From: Miltoncostaeales bacterium
GTDB taxonomy: Bacteria; Actinomycetota; Thermoleophilia; Miltoncostaeales; Miltoncostaeaceae
Assembly (NCBI GenBank): GCA_030829765.1
Contig: JAUROO010000040.1
Span: 1-39,510 of the forward strand
Length of the DNA stretch: 39,510 nt
Reading direction: 5' to 3'
Both the position numbers and the translations under genes were made by a program. The notes below the pieces were generated by a model. That model ran no database searches. It worked only from the letters and a program-made list of their open reading frames with translations, and was not told the DNA's origin. Positions 9,138 to 16,757 of this stretch are shown here, in pieces (the first letter of the stretch is position 1; the number at the start of each line of letters is the position of its first letter).

Positions 9138-9800
9138 TCAGACGGGCGGATCGTCCCCCGACGACAGTGCACGCGCCACACGCCGCTCGCGCGCGTCCAC
9201 CGCGAAACGCCCGCCCGCCGATCGGTAGAGGCGCGCCGGGCGCCCGCGCCCCTCGGCACGGAGCTCCCCCGATTCCTCGACCACCCCGGCGCGCAGGACA
9301 TCGCGGCGGAAGTTCCGGGCATCCAGCCGCCGGTCGAGCAGCACTTCGTACACGGCCTGCATCTCGCCCAGCGTGAACAGGTCCGGCAGGAGGTTGACGG
9401 CAACCGGGGCGTAGGACGTCTTCGCACGCAGGCGCTGCAGCCCGTAGGCCACCACCTGCTCCTGGCCCTCCGCGATGGACGGCAGGTCGTCATGCGCGAA
9501 CCACCGCACCTCCGCCACGTCCGGTCCTGGCGCGATGGGGTGGCGTCCCGCGTCGATCAGCGCCAGGTACGCGACCACCACCTCCTCCCCGCCGCGGTCG
9601 AAGGTGTAGAGCTGCTCCATCGCGATGCCGCGGACCCCCGAGGTGTCCTCCACGGCGCGGCCGGCGGCGGCCCCGAGCGCATCGGCCCCCCCGGGACCGG
9701 TGGCCGGAAGCGTCCAGGTACCACCGCCGACCCGGCCGAGCAGCACCTCGAGGCCCCCATCGCGCACCGTGAACACCGCCACCTCGATACGCACCCTCAT
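9138..9800 (-). CDS. NrtR-like transcriptional regulator (degenerate Nudix domain + winged helix)
   Basis: A 220-residue protein built like the NrtR family: an N-terminal Nudix-like domain (about 1-130) followed by a winged-helix DNA-binding domain (about 140-215). Winged-helix signs are LPDLFTLGEMQAVYEVLLD, NFRRDVL and a wing region with GRPARLYR. In NrtR proteins the Nudix fold senses ADP-ribose or a related NAD metabolite and does not hydrolyse it. Here the Nudix box is degenerate: in GRAVEDTSG the usual REXXEEXG is lost, which fits a sensor. No NAD biosynthesis gene lies in the window, so the regulon cannot be named from context. The ATG overlaps the stop of the upstream metallo-hydrolase gene by four bases (ATGA), so the two are co-expressed. 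Confidence 0.83.
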   Translation of the reverse strand: MRVRIEVAVFTVRDGGLEVLLGRVGGGTWTLPATGPGGADALGAAAGRAVEDTSGVRGIAMEQLYTFDRGGEEVVVAYLALIDAGRHPIAPGPDVAEVRWFAHDDLPSIAEGQEQVVAYGLQRLRAKTSYAPVAVNLLPDLFTLGEMQAVYEVLLDRRLDARNFRRDVLRAGVVEESGELRAEGRGRPARLYRSAGGRFAVDARERRVARALSSGDDPPV

Positions 9801-10714
9801 GCGCGCTGCCGCTCCTCGCGCTCAGCCATGCCCTGCAGGCCGAGGAGGTTGTTGTCCAGCCAGTTGAAGGCGGTCCAGCGCAGGAGCGCATCGGGGGTCC
9901 GCAGCGCCTCGGCGGGGGGCCACGCGGCGTCCACGGCCACCTGCAGCGCCCCGGGGTCGCCCGGCGCCTCACGATGGGCCCGGCGGGCCGCGTCGCCCAT
10001 CGCAGCCTGCGCGCGGCGGCCGAGGTCGATGGCCTCCGCCGGATCTGCGACCGGCCCGAAATGGCTCACGTACAGGCGCGCGGGCCGGAGTCCCTCCAGC
10101 ACATCGAGGCTCGCGAGCGCGGCATCCACGTCATACTCGGGCGGCGGGATGCTCGGGTACATCTCGCCCCCGCCCAGTTGCACGCCCACCGCATCCCCGG
10201 CGAAGACGATGCCCTCCGCCTCGTCCAGGAGGGACATGTGGTGCCGGGCGTGCCCCGGCGTCCACACCACCCGCAGCGCACGCCCCGGTGAGATCGCCAC
10301 GAGATCACCGTCCGCCGCCTCCCGGATGCGCTCCGCCGGGATGGCGGCGAGGCCGCCGATGGCCGGCGAGAGGCGGCCGAACAGGGCATGCGTGCCCGCC
10401 ACCAGGCGGGCCGGGTCCACGAGATGGGGCGCGCCCCGCGGGTGGACCACCACGGTCGCCCGCGGGAATGCCCGCGCGAGGTCGCCGGCCGCCCCGCAGT
10501 GATCGAGGTGCACGTGCGTCAGCACGATCCAGGCCAGATCGTCCGGGGCGATGCCCGCCGCCGCCAGCGCGTCCACGACCGTCACGGCGCTGGTCTGCGT
10601 ACCGCAATCGATGACCGCCGGCTGATCCCCGGGAACCACGTGCACGCCCGTCATGCCGGTGATTCCGGCCAGCAGGGTGTCGAACTGGATGATGCCGCCG
10701 GGGTGCCGGTCCAT
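9797..10714 (-). CDS. Metallo-beta-lactamase-fold hydrolase (glyoxalase II-like)
   Basis: A 305-residue MBL-fold enzyme. The di-metal motif THVHLDH is at 66-72 (His67, His69, Asp71, His72), the next ligand His154 is in TPGHARHHM, Asp174 is in FAGDA, and His218 is in YVSHFGP. The set of zinc ligands is complete, so it should be an active hydrolase, but the substrate cannot be read from sequence. A C-terminal helical part of about 80 residues follows the catalytic core. The frame is open far upstream (beyond 12800) inside murT on the other strand. I chose the ATG at 10714 because the protein begins there as family members do and it stands next to a divergent promoter. It is translationally coupled to the NrtR-like gene. 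Confidence 0.88.
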   Translation of the reverse strand: MDRHPGGIIQFDTLLAGITGMTGVHVVPGDQPAVIDCGTQTSAVTVVDALAAAGIAPDDLAWIVLTHVHLDHCGAAGDLARAFPRATVVVHPRGAPHLVDPARLVAGTHALFGRLSPAIGGLAAIPAERIREAADGDLVAISPGRALRVVWTPGHARHHMSLLDEAEGIVFAGDAVGVQLGGGEMYPSIPPPEYDVDAALASLDVLEGLRPARLYVSHFGPVADPAEAIDLGRRAQAAMGDAARRAHREAPGDPGALQVAVDAAWPPAEALRTPDALLRWTAFNWLDNNLLGLQGMAEREERQRA

Positions 10715-10726
10715 GCACGCGAGTCT

Positions 10727-10736
10727 CGCATACGCT
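10727..10736. promoter_or_regulatory. Overlapping back-to-back -10 boxes (MBL hydrolase / rpiA)
   Basis: On the plus strand TACGCT (10731-10736) lies six bases before the rpiA ATG, so transcription would start on the A of the start codon. On the minus strand TATGCG (10732-10727), which lacks the final T, would start transcription near 10720, six bases before the MBL ATG. The two boxes share two base pairs, so polymerase could bind in only one direction at a time. Confidence 0.45.
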
Positions 10737-10742
10737 TCGGGC

Positions 10743-11402
10743 ATGGCGAACGACAGGGAAGCCGCATGGGCGGCCGCCGGCAGTGCGTGCGCGGCGCTGG
10801 TGCAGGACGGGATGCGGGTCGGGCTCGGCACCGGGAGGGCCGCGACGGCCGGAATCCGCGCGCTCGGGCAACGCATCGATGACGAGGGCCTGCGGGTGAC
10901 GGGCGTGCCCACCTCCGAGGCGAGTGCACTGGTGGCCGCGGACGTGGGCATCCCGCTGGGCGACGCCGGGATGCCGCTCGACCTGGCCTTCGACGGCGCG
11001 GATGCCGTGGACCCGGCGGGCCTCTGCGTGAAGGGTGCGGGCGGCGCGATGGTCCGCGAGCGCGTGCTGGCGCATGCCGCGGCCCGGTTCGTGGTGCTGG
11101 TGGATGCACCCAAGATCGTCGCGACCCTGGACGACTGGGGCGTCCTCCCGATCGCCGTCGTGCCGTTCGCCGCGGCGGATGTCATGCGGGAACTGGACGA
11201 TCTCGCCCCGGATCGACGCGAGCGGGACAGTGATGATGCGATGGCGCTGGTGGACCTGCATGTTCCCGGGGGAGCGGACTGGCCCGCCGTGGCGGAGCGC
11301 GTGCGCGCCCTTCCCGGCGTGCTCGACCATGGACTGTTCCGGCTGGTGCTCGGTGACGTGCTGATCGGACACCCCGACGGAACGGTGACCACCGCCGGGT
11401 GA
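10743..11402 (+). CDS. rpiA: Ribose-5-phosphate isomerase A
   Basis: Interconverts ribose 5-phosphate and ribulose 5-phosphate in the pentose phosphate pathway. The 219-residue protein has GMRVGLGTGRAA (the phosphate-binding GxGTG loop), FDGADAVDP, and KGAGGAMVRERVLAHAA followed by FVVLVDAPKI, all in the normal RpiA order. One mild oddity is Arg-Ala where the loop usually reads GTGST. The ATG at 10743 was chosen over earlier in-frame codons because a TACGCT box ends six bases before it, giving a leaderless mRNA. It is first in a run of four overlapping genes: its TGA overlaps the GTG of murT (GTGA). Confidence 0.92.
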   Translation: MANDREAAWAAAGSACAALVQDGMRVGLGTGRAATAGIRALGQRIDDEGLRVTGVPTSEASALVAADVGIPLGDAGMPLDLAFDGADAVDPAGLCVKGAGGAMVRERVLAHAAARFVVLVDAPKIVATLDDWGVLPIAVVPFAAADVMRELDDLAPDRRERDSDDAMALVDLHVPGGADWPAVAERVRALPGVLDHGLFRLVLGDVLIGHPDGTVTTAG

Positions 11403-12781
11403 GCATCCGCGCGCGTACAGCGGCCGCCGTGGCGCGGGCGACCGGGCGTGCCTCCCGGGCGCTCGGCCGGGGCGGAGGCACCGCCGTTCCCGGTCACGTG
11501 CTCCTCCGGCTCGATCCGAACGGAATCGAGCACCTGTCCACCCGGATCGGTGGCGGCTCCATCCTCGTCTCGGCCACCAACGGCAAGACCACGACCACGC
11601 GGCTCCTGGCGGGGGCGCTGCGCACCGGGGGCGCTCCGGTGGTCACCAACGCCGCCGGCGCGAATCTCCTGAGTGGCGTGGCGACCACTCTCGCGGAGTC
11701 GGCGGGCAACCTCGGCGGGGCCACCCGGGGCGTCTTCGAGGTGGACGAGGCGGCGCTGCCCGAGGTCGCCGCCCGCATCCACCCCCGAGCCATTCTGCTG
11801 ATGAATCTGTTCCGCGACCAACTTGACCGCCACGGCGAACTCGAGGCAATTGCCGCGCGTTGGCAGGACATGATCGGCACGCTGCCGGCGACCACGCGAC
11901 TGGTGCTGTGCGCGGACGATCCGCTGGTGGCATCCCTTGCCCCAGCAGGCGCCGACGTGACGTGGTTCGGCATCGATGACCCCGAGGCGGCAGCGCCTGC
12001 CCTCCCCCATGCCTCGGACTCGACCCGGTGCCGTACATGCGGGGAGCCCCTGGCGTACGCCGCGGTGTGGGTGGGACACATCGGTGCGTGGTCGTGCCCC
12101 GCGTGCGGGCTGCAGCGCCCCCGCCCGGCGGTCCGGGTGCTGCGCGCAGGACTCCGGGGCACGGCGGGCTCGCGACCCATCATCGAGACACCGGCGGGCC
12201 GCGTGACCCTCGAACTCGCGCTGCCGGGCCTGCACAACGTGCTGAACGCGGCCGGCGCGCTTGCCGGCGCCATTGCGATGGGGATCCCCGGGGAGGCCGC
12301 CGCGGAGGCCATCTGCCGGGTTCCCGCGGCATTCGGCCGGGCCGAGCGGGTGGCGGTGGGTGATAGGGACGTCGTGCTGATGCTGGCCAAGAACCCCGCG
12401 GGGGCGAACGAGAACGTGCGCACCCTGCTGCTCGACACCGACGAGCATGACCTGCTCGTGGCGCTGAACGACCGCATCGCCGACGGGCGGGATGTCTCGT
12501 GGATCTGGGACGTCGACTGGGAACCCCTGCTGCCACGCGTCCGGCGCCTCACCGCCACGGGCGAACGGGCGCATGACCTCGCATTGCGCTTCCGCTACGC
12601 GGGGATGCCGCTTGAGCGCATCCACGTGCAGGAGGATCCCGGCCGGGCTCTCGATGCCGCCCTCGCAGCGGTGGCCCCCGGCGGCACGCTGCAGGTACTT
12701 CCCACGTACACCGTGATGCACCAGATCCGCGCGGACCTCGTCGCCAGGGGCGCTGCCAGCGACTTCTGGGAGGCCGGCTGA
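11399..12781 (+). CDS. murT: Lipid II isoglutaminyl synthase, MurT subunit
   Basis: MurT activates the alpha-carboxyl of D-glutamate in the lipid II stem peptide with ATP, and GatD supplies ammonia, giving D-isoglutamine. The 460-residue protein has a Mur-ligase central domain with the ATP loop ATNGKTTTT (59-67) and NLFRDQLDRHGEL (136-148). It has a Cys4 zinc-ribbon insert (Cys211, Cys214, Cys233, Cys236) characteristic of MurT, and LPGLHNVLNAAGAL (275-288). A C-terminal DUF1727 domain has LNDRIADGRDVSWIWDVDWE (356-375), which carries the aspartates proposed for catalysis. The GTG start overlaps the rpiA stop. Unusually its partner gatD is not next: a methyltransferase gene stands between them, one base after the murT stop. 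Confidence 0.95.
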   Translation: MSIRARTAAAVARATGRASRALGRGGGTAVPGHVLLRLDPNGIEHLSTRIGGGSILVSATNGKTTTTRLLAGALRTGGAPVVTNAAGANLLSGVATTLAESAGNLGGATRGVFEVDEAALPEVAARIHPRAILLMNLFRDQLDRHGELEAIAARWQDMIGTLPATTRLVLCADDPLVASLAPAGADVTWFGIDDPEAAAPALPHASDSTRCRTCGEPLAYAAVWVGHIGAWSCPACGLQRPRPAVRVLRAGLRGTAGSRPIIETPAGRVTLELALPGLHNVLNAAGALAGAIAMGIPGEAAAEAICRVPAAFGRAERVAVGDRDVVLMLAKNPAGANENVRTLLLDTDEHDLLVALNDRIADGRDVSWIWDVDWEPLLPRVRRLTATGERAHDLALRFRYAGMPLERIHVQEDPGRALDAALAAVAPGGTLQVLPTYTVMHQIRADLVARGAASDFWEAG

Positions 12782-12782
12782 G

Positions 12783-13556
12783 ATGGAGGGCACGGTCATC
12801 ACACCGGCCCGCGGCTTCATGGCCGAGCACGGCCACTACCACGACGACGACGGCTTCTGGGAGGCGCATGCCGACCGGCTCGGGGGCCCGGTGTGCGACG
12901 TGGGGGCGGCCGCGGGGCGGATCACCTTGCGGGTGGCCGCCCGGGGCCACGATGTGTGGGCCGTCGACACCGACCCCGAAATGCTCGAGGTGCTGCGCGA
13001 ACGGGCGGCCGGGGCCGGCATTGCGGACCGCGTGCACGGGGTCCGGGGGTCCATGACGGGCCCGCTTCCGGTGCGCGGCGCCGGGCTGGTGATGATCCCG
13101 ATGAACAGCCTGCAGCTGATGCGCTCGGGAGAGGATCGGCGTGCATGCTTCGCGGCGGCCCGCGATGCGCTTCGCCCCGGGGGCGAGATGATCTTCGACC
13201 TCGCCATGCCGCACTTCCCGGTGATCGGGGACCTCATCGGGGTGCTCCTGGACACCGGCCATTCCGTGGATCCGGACACCCGCGACCTGCTGATGCACCA
13301 GGCGGTCTTCGAACGCGTCAACCCCGCATGCGGCGAGGCCGACATGCGGATCATCATCGAGCGGATCCACGCGGATGGCACCCGGACACGCGTCGAACGT
13401 CCGCATCACCTGCATCTGTACGAGCCCGACGAGATCCCGGCGCTGGCATCGGATGCCGGCCTCGAGGTGGTCTGCTGCAGGGCGGGCTTCCGTGACGAGC
13501 CCCTGGTCCCGGACGCCGAGCGTCACGTCTGGCGCCTGCGGAGGCCCGACGCATGA
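12783..13556 (+). CDS. Class I SAM-dependent methyltransferase between murT and gatD
   Basis: A 257-residue protein with a Rossmann-type SAM site: motif I CDVGAAAGRITLRVA (38-52) and the acidic end of strand 2 in WAVDTDPEML (59-68). The post-motif region has PGGEMIFDLAMP, where family members read LxPGG. The substrate is unknown. It starts one base after the murT stop and ends with an ATGA overlap into gatD, so it is embedded in the lipid II amidation operon. Modification of a peptidoglycan precursor or related lipid is suggested by position only. Many small methyltransferases of this class act on unrelated metabolites. No membrane segment or signal peptide is visible. Confidence 0.88.
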   Translation: MEGTVITPARGFMAEHGHYHDDDGFWEAHADRLGGPVCDVGAAAGRITLRVAARGHDVWAVDTDPEMLEVLRERAAGAGIADRVHGVRGSMTGPLPVRGAGLVMIPMNSLQLMRSGEDRRACFAAARDALRPGGEMIFDLAMPHFPVIGDLIGVLLDTGHSVDPDTRDLLMHQAVFERVNPACGEADMRIIIERIHADGTRTRVERPHHLHLYEPDEIPALASDAGLEVVCCRAGFRDEPLVPDAERHVWRLRRPDA

Positions 13557-14335
13557 GCGCGCCGGACGATGAGGTGCGCCTGTGCCACCTGTATCCGCGC
13601 GAGCTGAACATCTATGCCGACCGGGGCAACATCGCGGTGCTGCGGATGCGCCTTGCGTGGCGCGGCATGCGCCTGCTGGTGGAGGAGGCGGGAGTGGGTG
13701 ACCCGGTGGCCCCCGGTCGCCATGACCTCTACTACCTGGGCGGCGGCCAGGACCGCGACCAGGCGATCGTGGCCGAGGACATGGCACGCGGCAAGGGCCG
13801 GGCAATCGTCTCCGCCGTGGAGGACGGGGCCGCCCTGCTGGCGGTGTGCGGTGGCTACCAGCTCGCAGGGCACCGCTACGTGGGCGTGGACGGCGTGGTG
13901 ATGCCGGGCATCGGGCTGCTGGATGCGGAGACCACCGCCGGGGACGACCGGCTCATCGGTGACGTCCTGGTGGAGGCCACCCTGGACGGCGTCTCACGCG
14001 AGGTGGCCGGATTCGAGAACCACGCGGGGCGGACGCACCTCGGTGCGGGTGCCACGGCCTTCGGGCGGGTGCTCGCCGGATTCGGAAACGACGGCCGCAG
14101 CGGCACGGAGGGAGTCACCTACCGGCGCGCCATCGGCACGTACCTCCACGGACCGCTTCTCCCCCGCAACCCGTGGGTGGCCGACACGCTGCTCGCGTGG
14201 GCCCTGGCCCATCGCACGGGCGAGCGCGTGACCCTGCCACCGCTCGATGACGCCCTTGAGGACGCGGCTCGTGCGGTCGCGGCCGGTCGCGCCCGGGGCG
14301 GACGGCAGGAACGGCTGATCGGCCGGCGCGCCTAG
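13553..14335 (+). CDS. gatD: Lipid II isoglutaminyl synthase, glutamine amidotransferase subunit GatD
   Basis: CobB/CobQ-like class I glutamine amidotransferase that releases ammonia from glutamine for MurT. The 260-residue protein begins with LCHLYPRELNIYADRGNI, the family's usual start (LYPxxLNxYGDxGN). It has YYLGGGQDRDQ (60-70), the nucleophile Cys99 in AVCGGYQLAG, GFENHAGRT (153-161), and the catalytic His199 in GTYLHGPLLPRNP. All catalytic residues are present. It overlaps the methyltransferase gene by four bases. Its TAG stop lies in a CTAG that also holds the stop of dut on the other strand. Confidence 0.95.
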   Translation: MSAPDDEVRLCHLYPRELNIYADRGNIAVLRMRLAWRGMRLLVEEAGVGDPVAPGRHDLYYLGGGQDRDQAIVAEDMARGKGRAIVSAVEDGAALLAVCGGYQLAGHRYVGVDGVVMPGIGLLDAETTAGDDRLIGDVLVEATLDGVSREVAGFENHAGRTHLGAGATAFGRVLAGFGNDGRSGTEGVTYRRAIGTYLHGPLLPRNPWVADTLLAWALAHRTGERVTLPPLDDALEDAARAVAAGRARGGRQERLIGRRA

Positions 14336-14757
14336 CGCCCCGTCGAGCCGAAGCCCCCCTCACCACGGCCATCCGTACCCGGCAGGCGATCGGCCTCCAC
14401 CGCCTCCCCCATCGCCACGGGCACGATCACCAATTGCGCCACCCGATCACCGGGATGGATCACCACCGGCGCATCCCCGAGGTTCACGAGGATCACGCGG
14501 AGCTCTCCGCGATAGCCGCTGTCGATGAGCCCGGGCGCGTTCGCGACGGTCAGGCCGTCCCGGAGGGCGCGACCGGATCGGGGCACGACCAGCCCCGCCA
14601 TGCCGCCGGGGACGGCCACCGCCAGCCCGGTGCCCACGGCGCACCGCGCCCCCGGGGCGATATCGGCTTGCTCCACGGATACCAGGTCGAGCCCCGCATC
14701 ACCCGGATGGGCGCGCTGCGGGATGACCGCCTCCGGCGCCAGGCGCCGGAACGGGAT
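14332..14757 (-). CDS. dut: dUTP diphosphatase (no canonical start codon)
   Basis: Hydrolyses dUTP to dUMP and PPi, keeping uracil out of DNA. Family motifs are present in order: HPGDAGLDL (motif 1), PRSGRAL (motif 2), GLIDSGYRGELRV (motif 3), PGDRVAQLVI (motif 4) and GRGEGGFGSTG (motif 5), so it is a complete trimeric-type enzyme. The start is a problem. The conserved N-terminus IPFRRLAPEAVIPQRAHPGD lies upstream of the first GTG (14676), and a start there would delete motif 1. Between the in-frame stop near 14802 and that GTG there is no ATG, GTG or TTG. I placed the start at ATC (14757), beside the dapL stop, as the best guess for a 141-residue protein. An indel or base error is the alternative. 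Confidence 0.85.
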   Translation of the reverse strand: MPFRRLAPEAVIPQRAHPGDAGLDLVSVEQADIAPGARCAVGTGLAVAVPGGMAGLVVPRSGRALRDGLTVANAPGLIDSGYRGELRVILVNLGDAPVVIHPGDRVAQLVIVPVAMGEAVEADRLPGTDGRGEGGFGSTGR

Positions 14758-14758
14758 G

Positions 14759-15934
14759 TCAGGCGCCGACGAGACGGGAGATGCGCTCCGCCGCTTCGAT
14801 CAGGCGGTCATCCGGCACCGTGAGGCTCATCCGCACGAATCCCTCGCCGCTGGGCCCGTATGCCGATCCCGGCGAGATCACGACAGCGGCCTCCTCCAGC
14901 ACCTTCTCGGTGAACGATGCCGAGGTCTCGCCCTGGGGGACCCGCGCCCACACGTAGATCGCGCCCTTCGGGGGCGTGAGATCGAGCCCGATGTCGCGCA
15001 GGGCGTCCACGAGGACGTCGCGGCGGCGGCGGTAGATGTCGCACATGGCCCGCACCGAGGCCTGGTCCGAGTCGAGGGCGGCGATGCTGGCCTCCTGCAC
15101 CGCCTCGAACATCCCGGAGTCGAGGTTCGTCTTCAGCTGCCAGTAGGCGCTCACGACCTCGGGATTGCCGACGACCGCACCACTTCGCCAGCCGGTCATG
15201 TTGTAGGTCTTCGACAGCGAGAACACCTCGATCCCGACGTCCTTCGCGCCGGGCGTGGCCAGGAACGACGGGGCGACGTAGCCGTCGTAGGTGATTTCCG
15301 AGTAGGCGTTGTCGTGGACGATGATGAAGTCGTGACGGCGGGCGAGGTCCACCGCGCGCGCGAACAGGTCGTCCTCCACCACCGCGCCGGTCGGGTTGTT
15401 CGGGTAGTTCAGGTACATGATCCGGGCACGATCGAGGTCGTCCCCGGGAATCGCCTCGAAGTCGGGCTGGAACCCGAGCTCCGGCACGAGGGGCATGGGG
15501 ACCGGCTCCGCGCCCACCAGCAGGGGGCCCATGGTGTACACCGGATAGCCGGGATCGCTCGCCAGGGCCACGTCGCCGGGGTCGAGCAGGGCGAGGTTGA
15601 GGTTGGCGATCGCCTCCTTGGCACCAAGGGCGGGGAGGACCTCGGTGTCCGGATCGAGCTCGACGCCGAACCTGCGGTCGTAGAAGCCCGCCACCGACTC
15701 GCGGAAGCCCGCGCGCCCGCGATTGGACGGGTACTGGTGGGTACCGGCGTCTGCAACGGCGTCCTGCATGCGGCGCACGACCAGGTCCGGGGTCGGGGTG
15801 TCCGGATCACCGATGCCCAGCGAGATGATGTCCACCCCCTCGGCCTTCTTCGCCGCGATCTTTCTCTCGATCTCCGCGAACAGGTACGGGGGCAGGAGCC
15901 CCAGCCGGGCCGCGCCGACAGGACGATTGCTCAC
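14759..15934 (-). CDS. dapL: LL-diaminopimelate aminotransferase
   Basis: PLP-dependent class I aminotransferase. DapL converts tetrahydrodipicolinate directly to LL-diaminopimelate with glutamate. The 391-residue protein reads LFAEIERKIAAKKAEGVDII (18-37), SLGIGDPDTPTPD (38-50) and NYPNNPTGAVV (176-186), with HDNAYSEITYDGY (207-219). The Schiff-base lysine is Lys242 in SLSKTYNMTGWR, which resembles the DapL consensus closely. Next to dapF, with dapA and dapB in the same window, the DAP role is well supported. Other aminotransferases of this subgroup (for example AspC- or AlaT-like) are possible. The GTG start overlaps the dapF stop (GTGA), and the stop lies one base before the proposed dut start. 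Confidence 0.88.
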   Translation of the reverse strand: MSNRPVGAARLGLLPPYLFAEIERKIAAKKAEGVDIISLGIGDPDTPTPDLVVRRMQDAVADAGTHQYPSNRGRAGFRESVAGFYDRRFGVELDPDTEVLPALGAKEAIANLNLALLDPGDVALASDPGYPVYTMGPLLVGAEPVPMPLVPELGFQPDFEAIPGDDLDRARIMYLNYPNNPTGAVVEDDLFARAVDLARRHDFIIVHDNAYSEITYDGYVAPSFLATPGAKDVGIEVFSLSKTYNMTGWRSGAVVGNPEVVSAYWQLKTNLDSGMFEAVQEASIAALDSDQASVRAMCDIYRRRRDVLVDALRDIGLDLTPPKGAIYVWARVPQGETSASFTEKVLEEAAVVISPGSAYGPSGEGFVRMSLTVPDDRLIEAAERISRLVGA

Positions 15935-16746
15935 AGAGCCTCCAGACGTGAGGTAAGGGCCGCGGACATGCGGCCGGAATAGATGGGGTCCGCGGGGCCG
16001 GTCATGGTGACGCGCAGGTCATCGGCCACATCGATCACCAGGTCGCCACCGGACAGGTGGACCGTCACGGGCGCCTCCAGGCCGTCCAGCCGGACTCCCG
16101 CCACTGCCGCGGCGCACGCGCCCGTGCCGCAGGCCATCGTCACACCGGCGCCGCGCTCCCACACCCGCATGGTGATCTCCGACGGCCCATCCCGCCGGAT
16201 GAACTCCACGTTGGTGCGCTGCGGGAAGCGGTCGGCCACTTCCACCGCGGGGCCGATGGTCGCGACCACGGCGTCCGGGTCGTCGTGGCGGATCACGGCG
16301 TGCGGATTGCCCATCGAGACCTCGGCGAGGGTCACGCTGCCCGCAGGGGTTTCGAGGGCCTCATCCGCCTCCCCGGCCGGGAAGCGCGCCTGCCCCATGT
16401 CCACCGACACCATCGACCCGTCCACGACCACGCGAACCTCGCCCGCCCCGGTCAGGATGCTCCCATCGGCCGGCAGCGCACCGGCCGCGTCCAGATACCG
16501 GGCCACCATCCGGATCCCGTTTCCGCAGTTCTCCGCCATGCTGCCGTCCGGATTCCACACCCGCATCTCGGGCATGGGGCCATCCATGCGCACCTCCAGG
16601 ATTCCGTCCGCCCCCACCCCGAAGTTGCGATCGCACACCAGGCGCGCCCGCGCAGCACTGATGGGGAACGGCCACGCCGCCGGGTCGGTCACCACGTAGT
16701 GGTTGCCGAGCCCCTGCCACTTCTCGAACGCGATTCCCTCATGCAC
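15931..16746 (-). CDS. dapF: Diaminopimelate epimerase
   Basis: Converts LL-DAP to meso-DAP for lysine and peptidoglycan using two cysteines. Predicted length 271. FEKWQGLGNHYVV at the N-terminus is the usual start. The first catalytic Cys74 is in NPDGSMAENCGNGIR and the second, Cys206, in GVTMACGTGACA. MGNPHAV and the RTNVEF segment are also present. I chose the GTG at 16746, 11 bases after the miaA stop. The frame is open far upstream, but only as an arginine-rich shadow of miaA. No strong ribosome site is visible, so translation may depend on coupling to miaA. The stop overlaps dapL. Confidence 0.95.
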   Translation of the reverse strand: MHEGIAFEKWQGLGNHYVVTDPAAWPFPISAARARLVCDRNFGVGADGILEVRMDGPMPEMRVWNPDGSMAENCGNGIRMVARYLDAAGALPADGSILTGAGEVRVVVDGSMVSVDMGQARFPAGEADEALETPAGSVTLAEVSMGNPHAVIRHDDPDAVVATIGPAVEVADRFPQRTNVEFIRRDGPSEITMRVWERGAGVTMACGTGACAAAVAGVRLDGLEAPVTVHLSGGDLVIDVADDLRVTMTGPADPIYSGRMSAALTSRLEAL

Positions 16747-16757
16747 GGTGCAGCAGG

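Noticed and set aside
10715-12820. Extension of the MBL hydrolase far upstream to give a protein of about 1000 residues
   Set aside because: The extra part is antisense to murT and rpiA and low in complexity; the family N-terminus begins at the ATG at 10714.
14332-14676. dut starting at the GTG at 14676
   Set aside because: It would delete the conserved motif 1, although the upstream frame encodes that motif perfectly.
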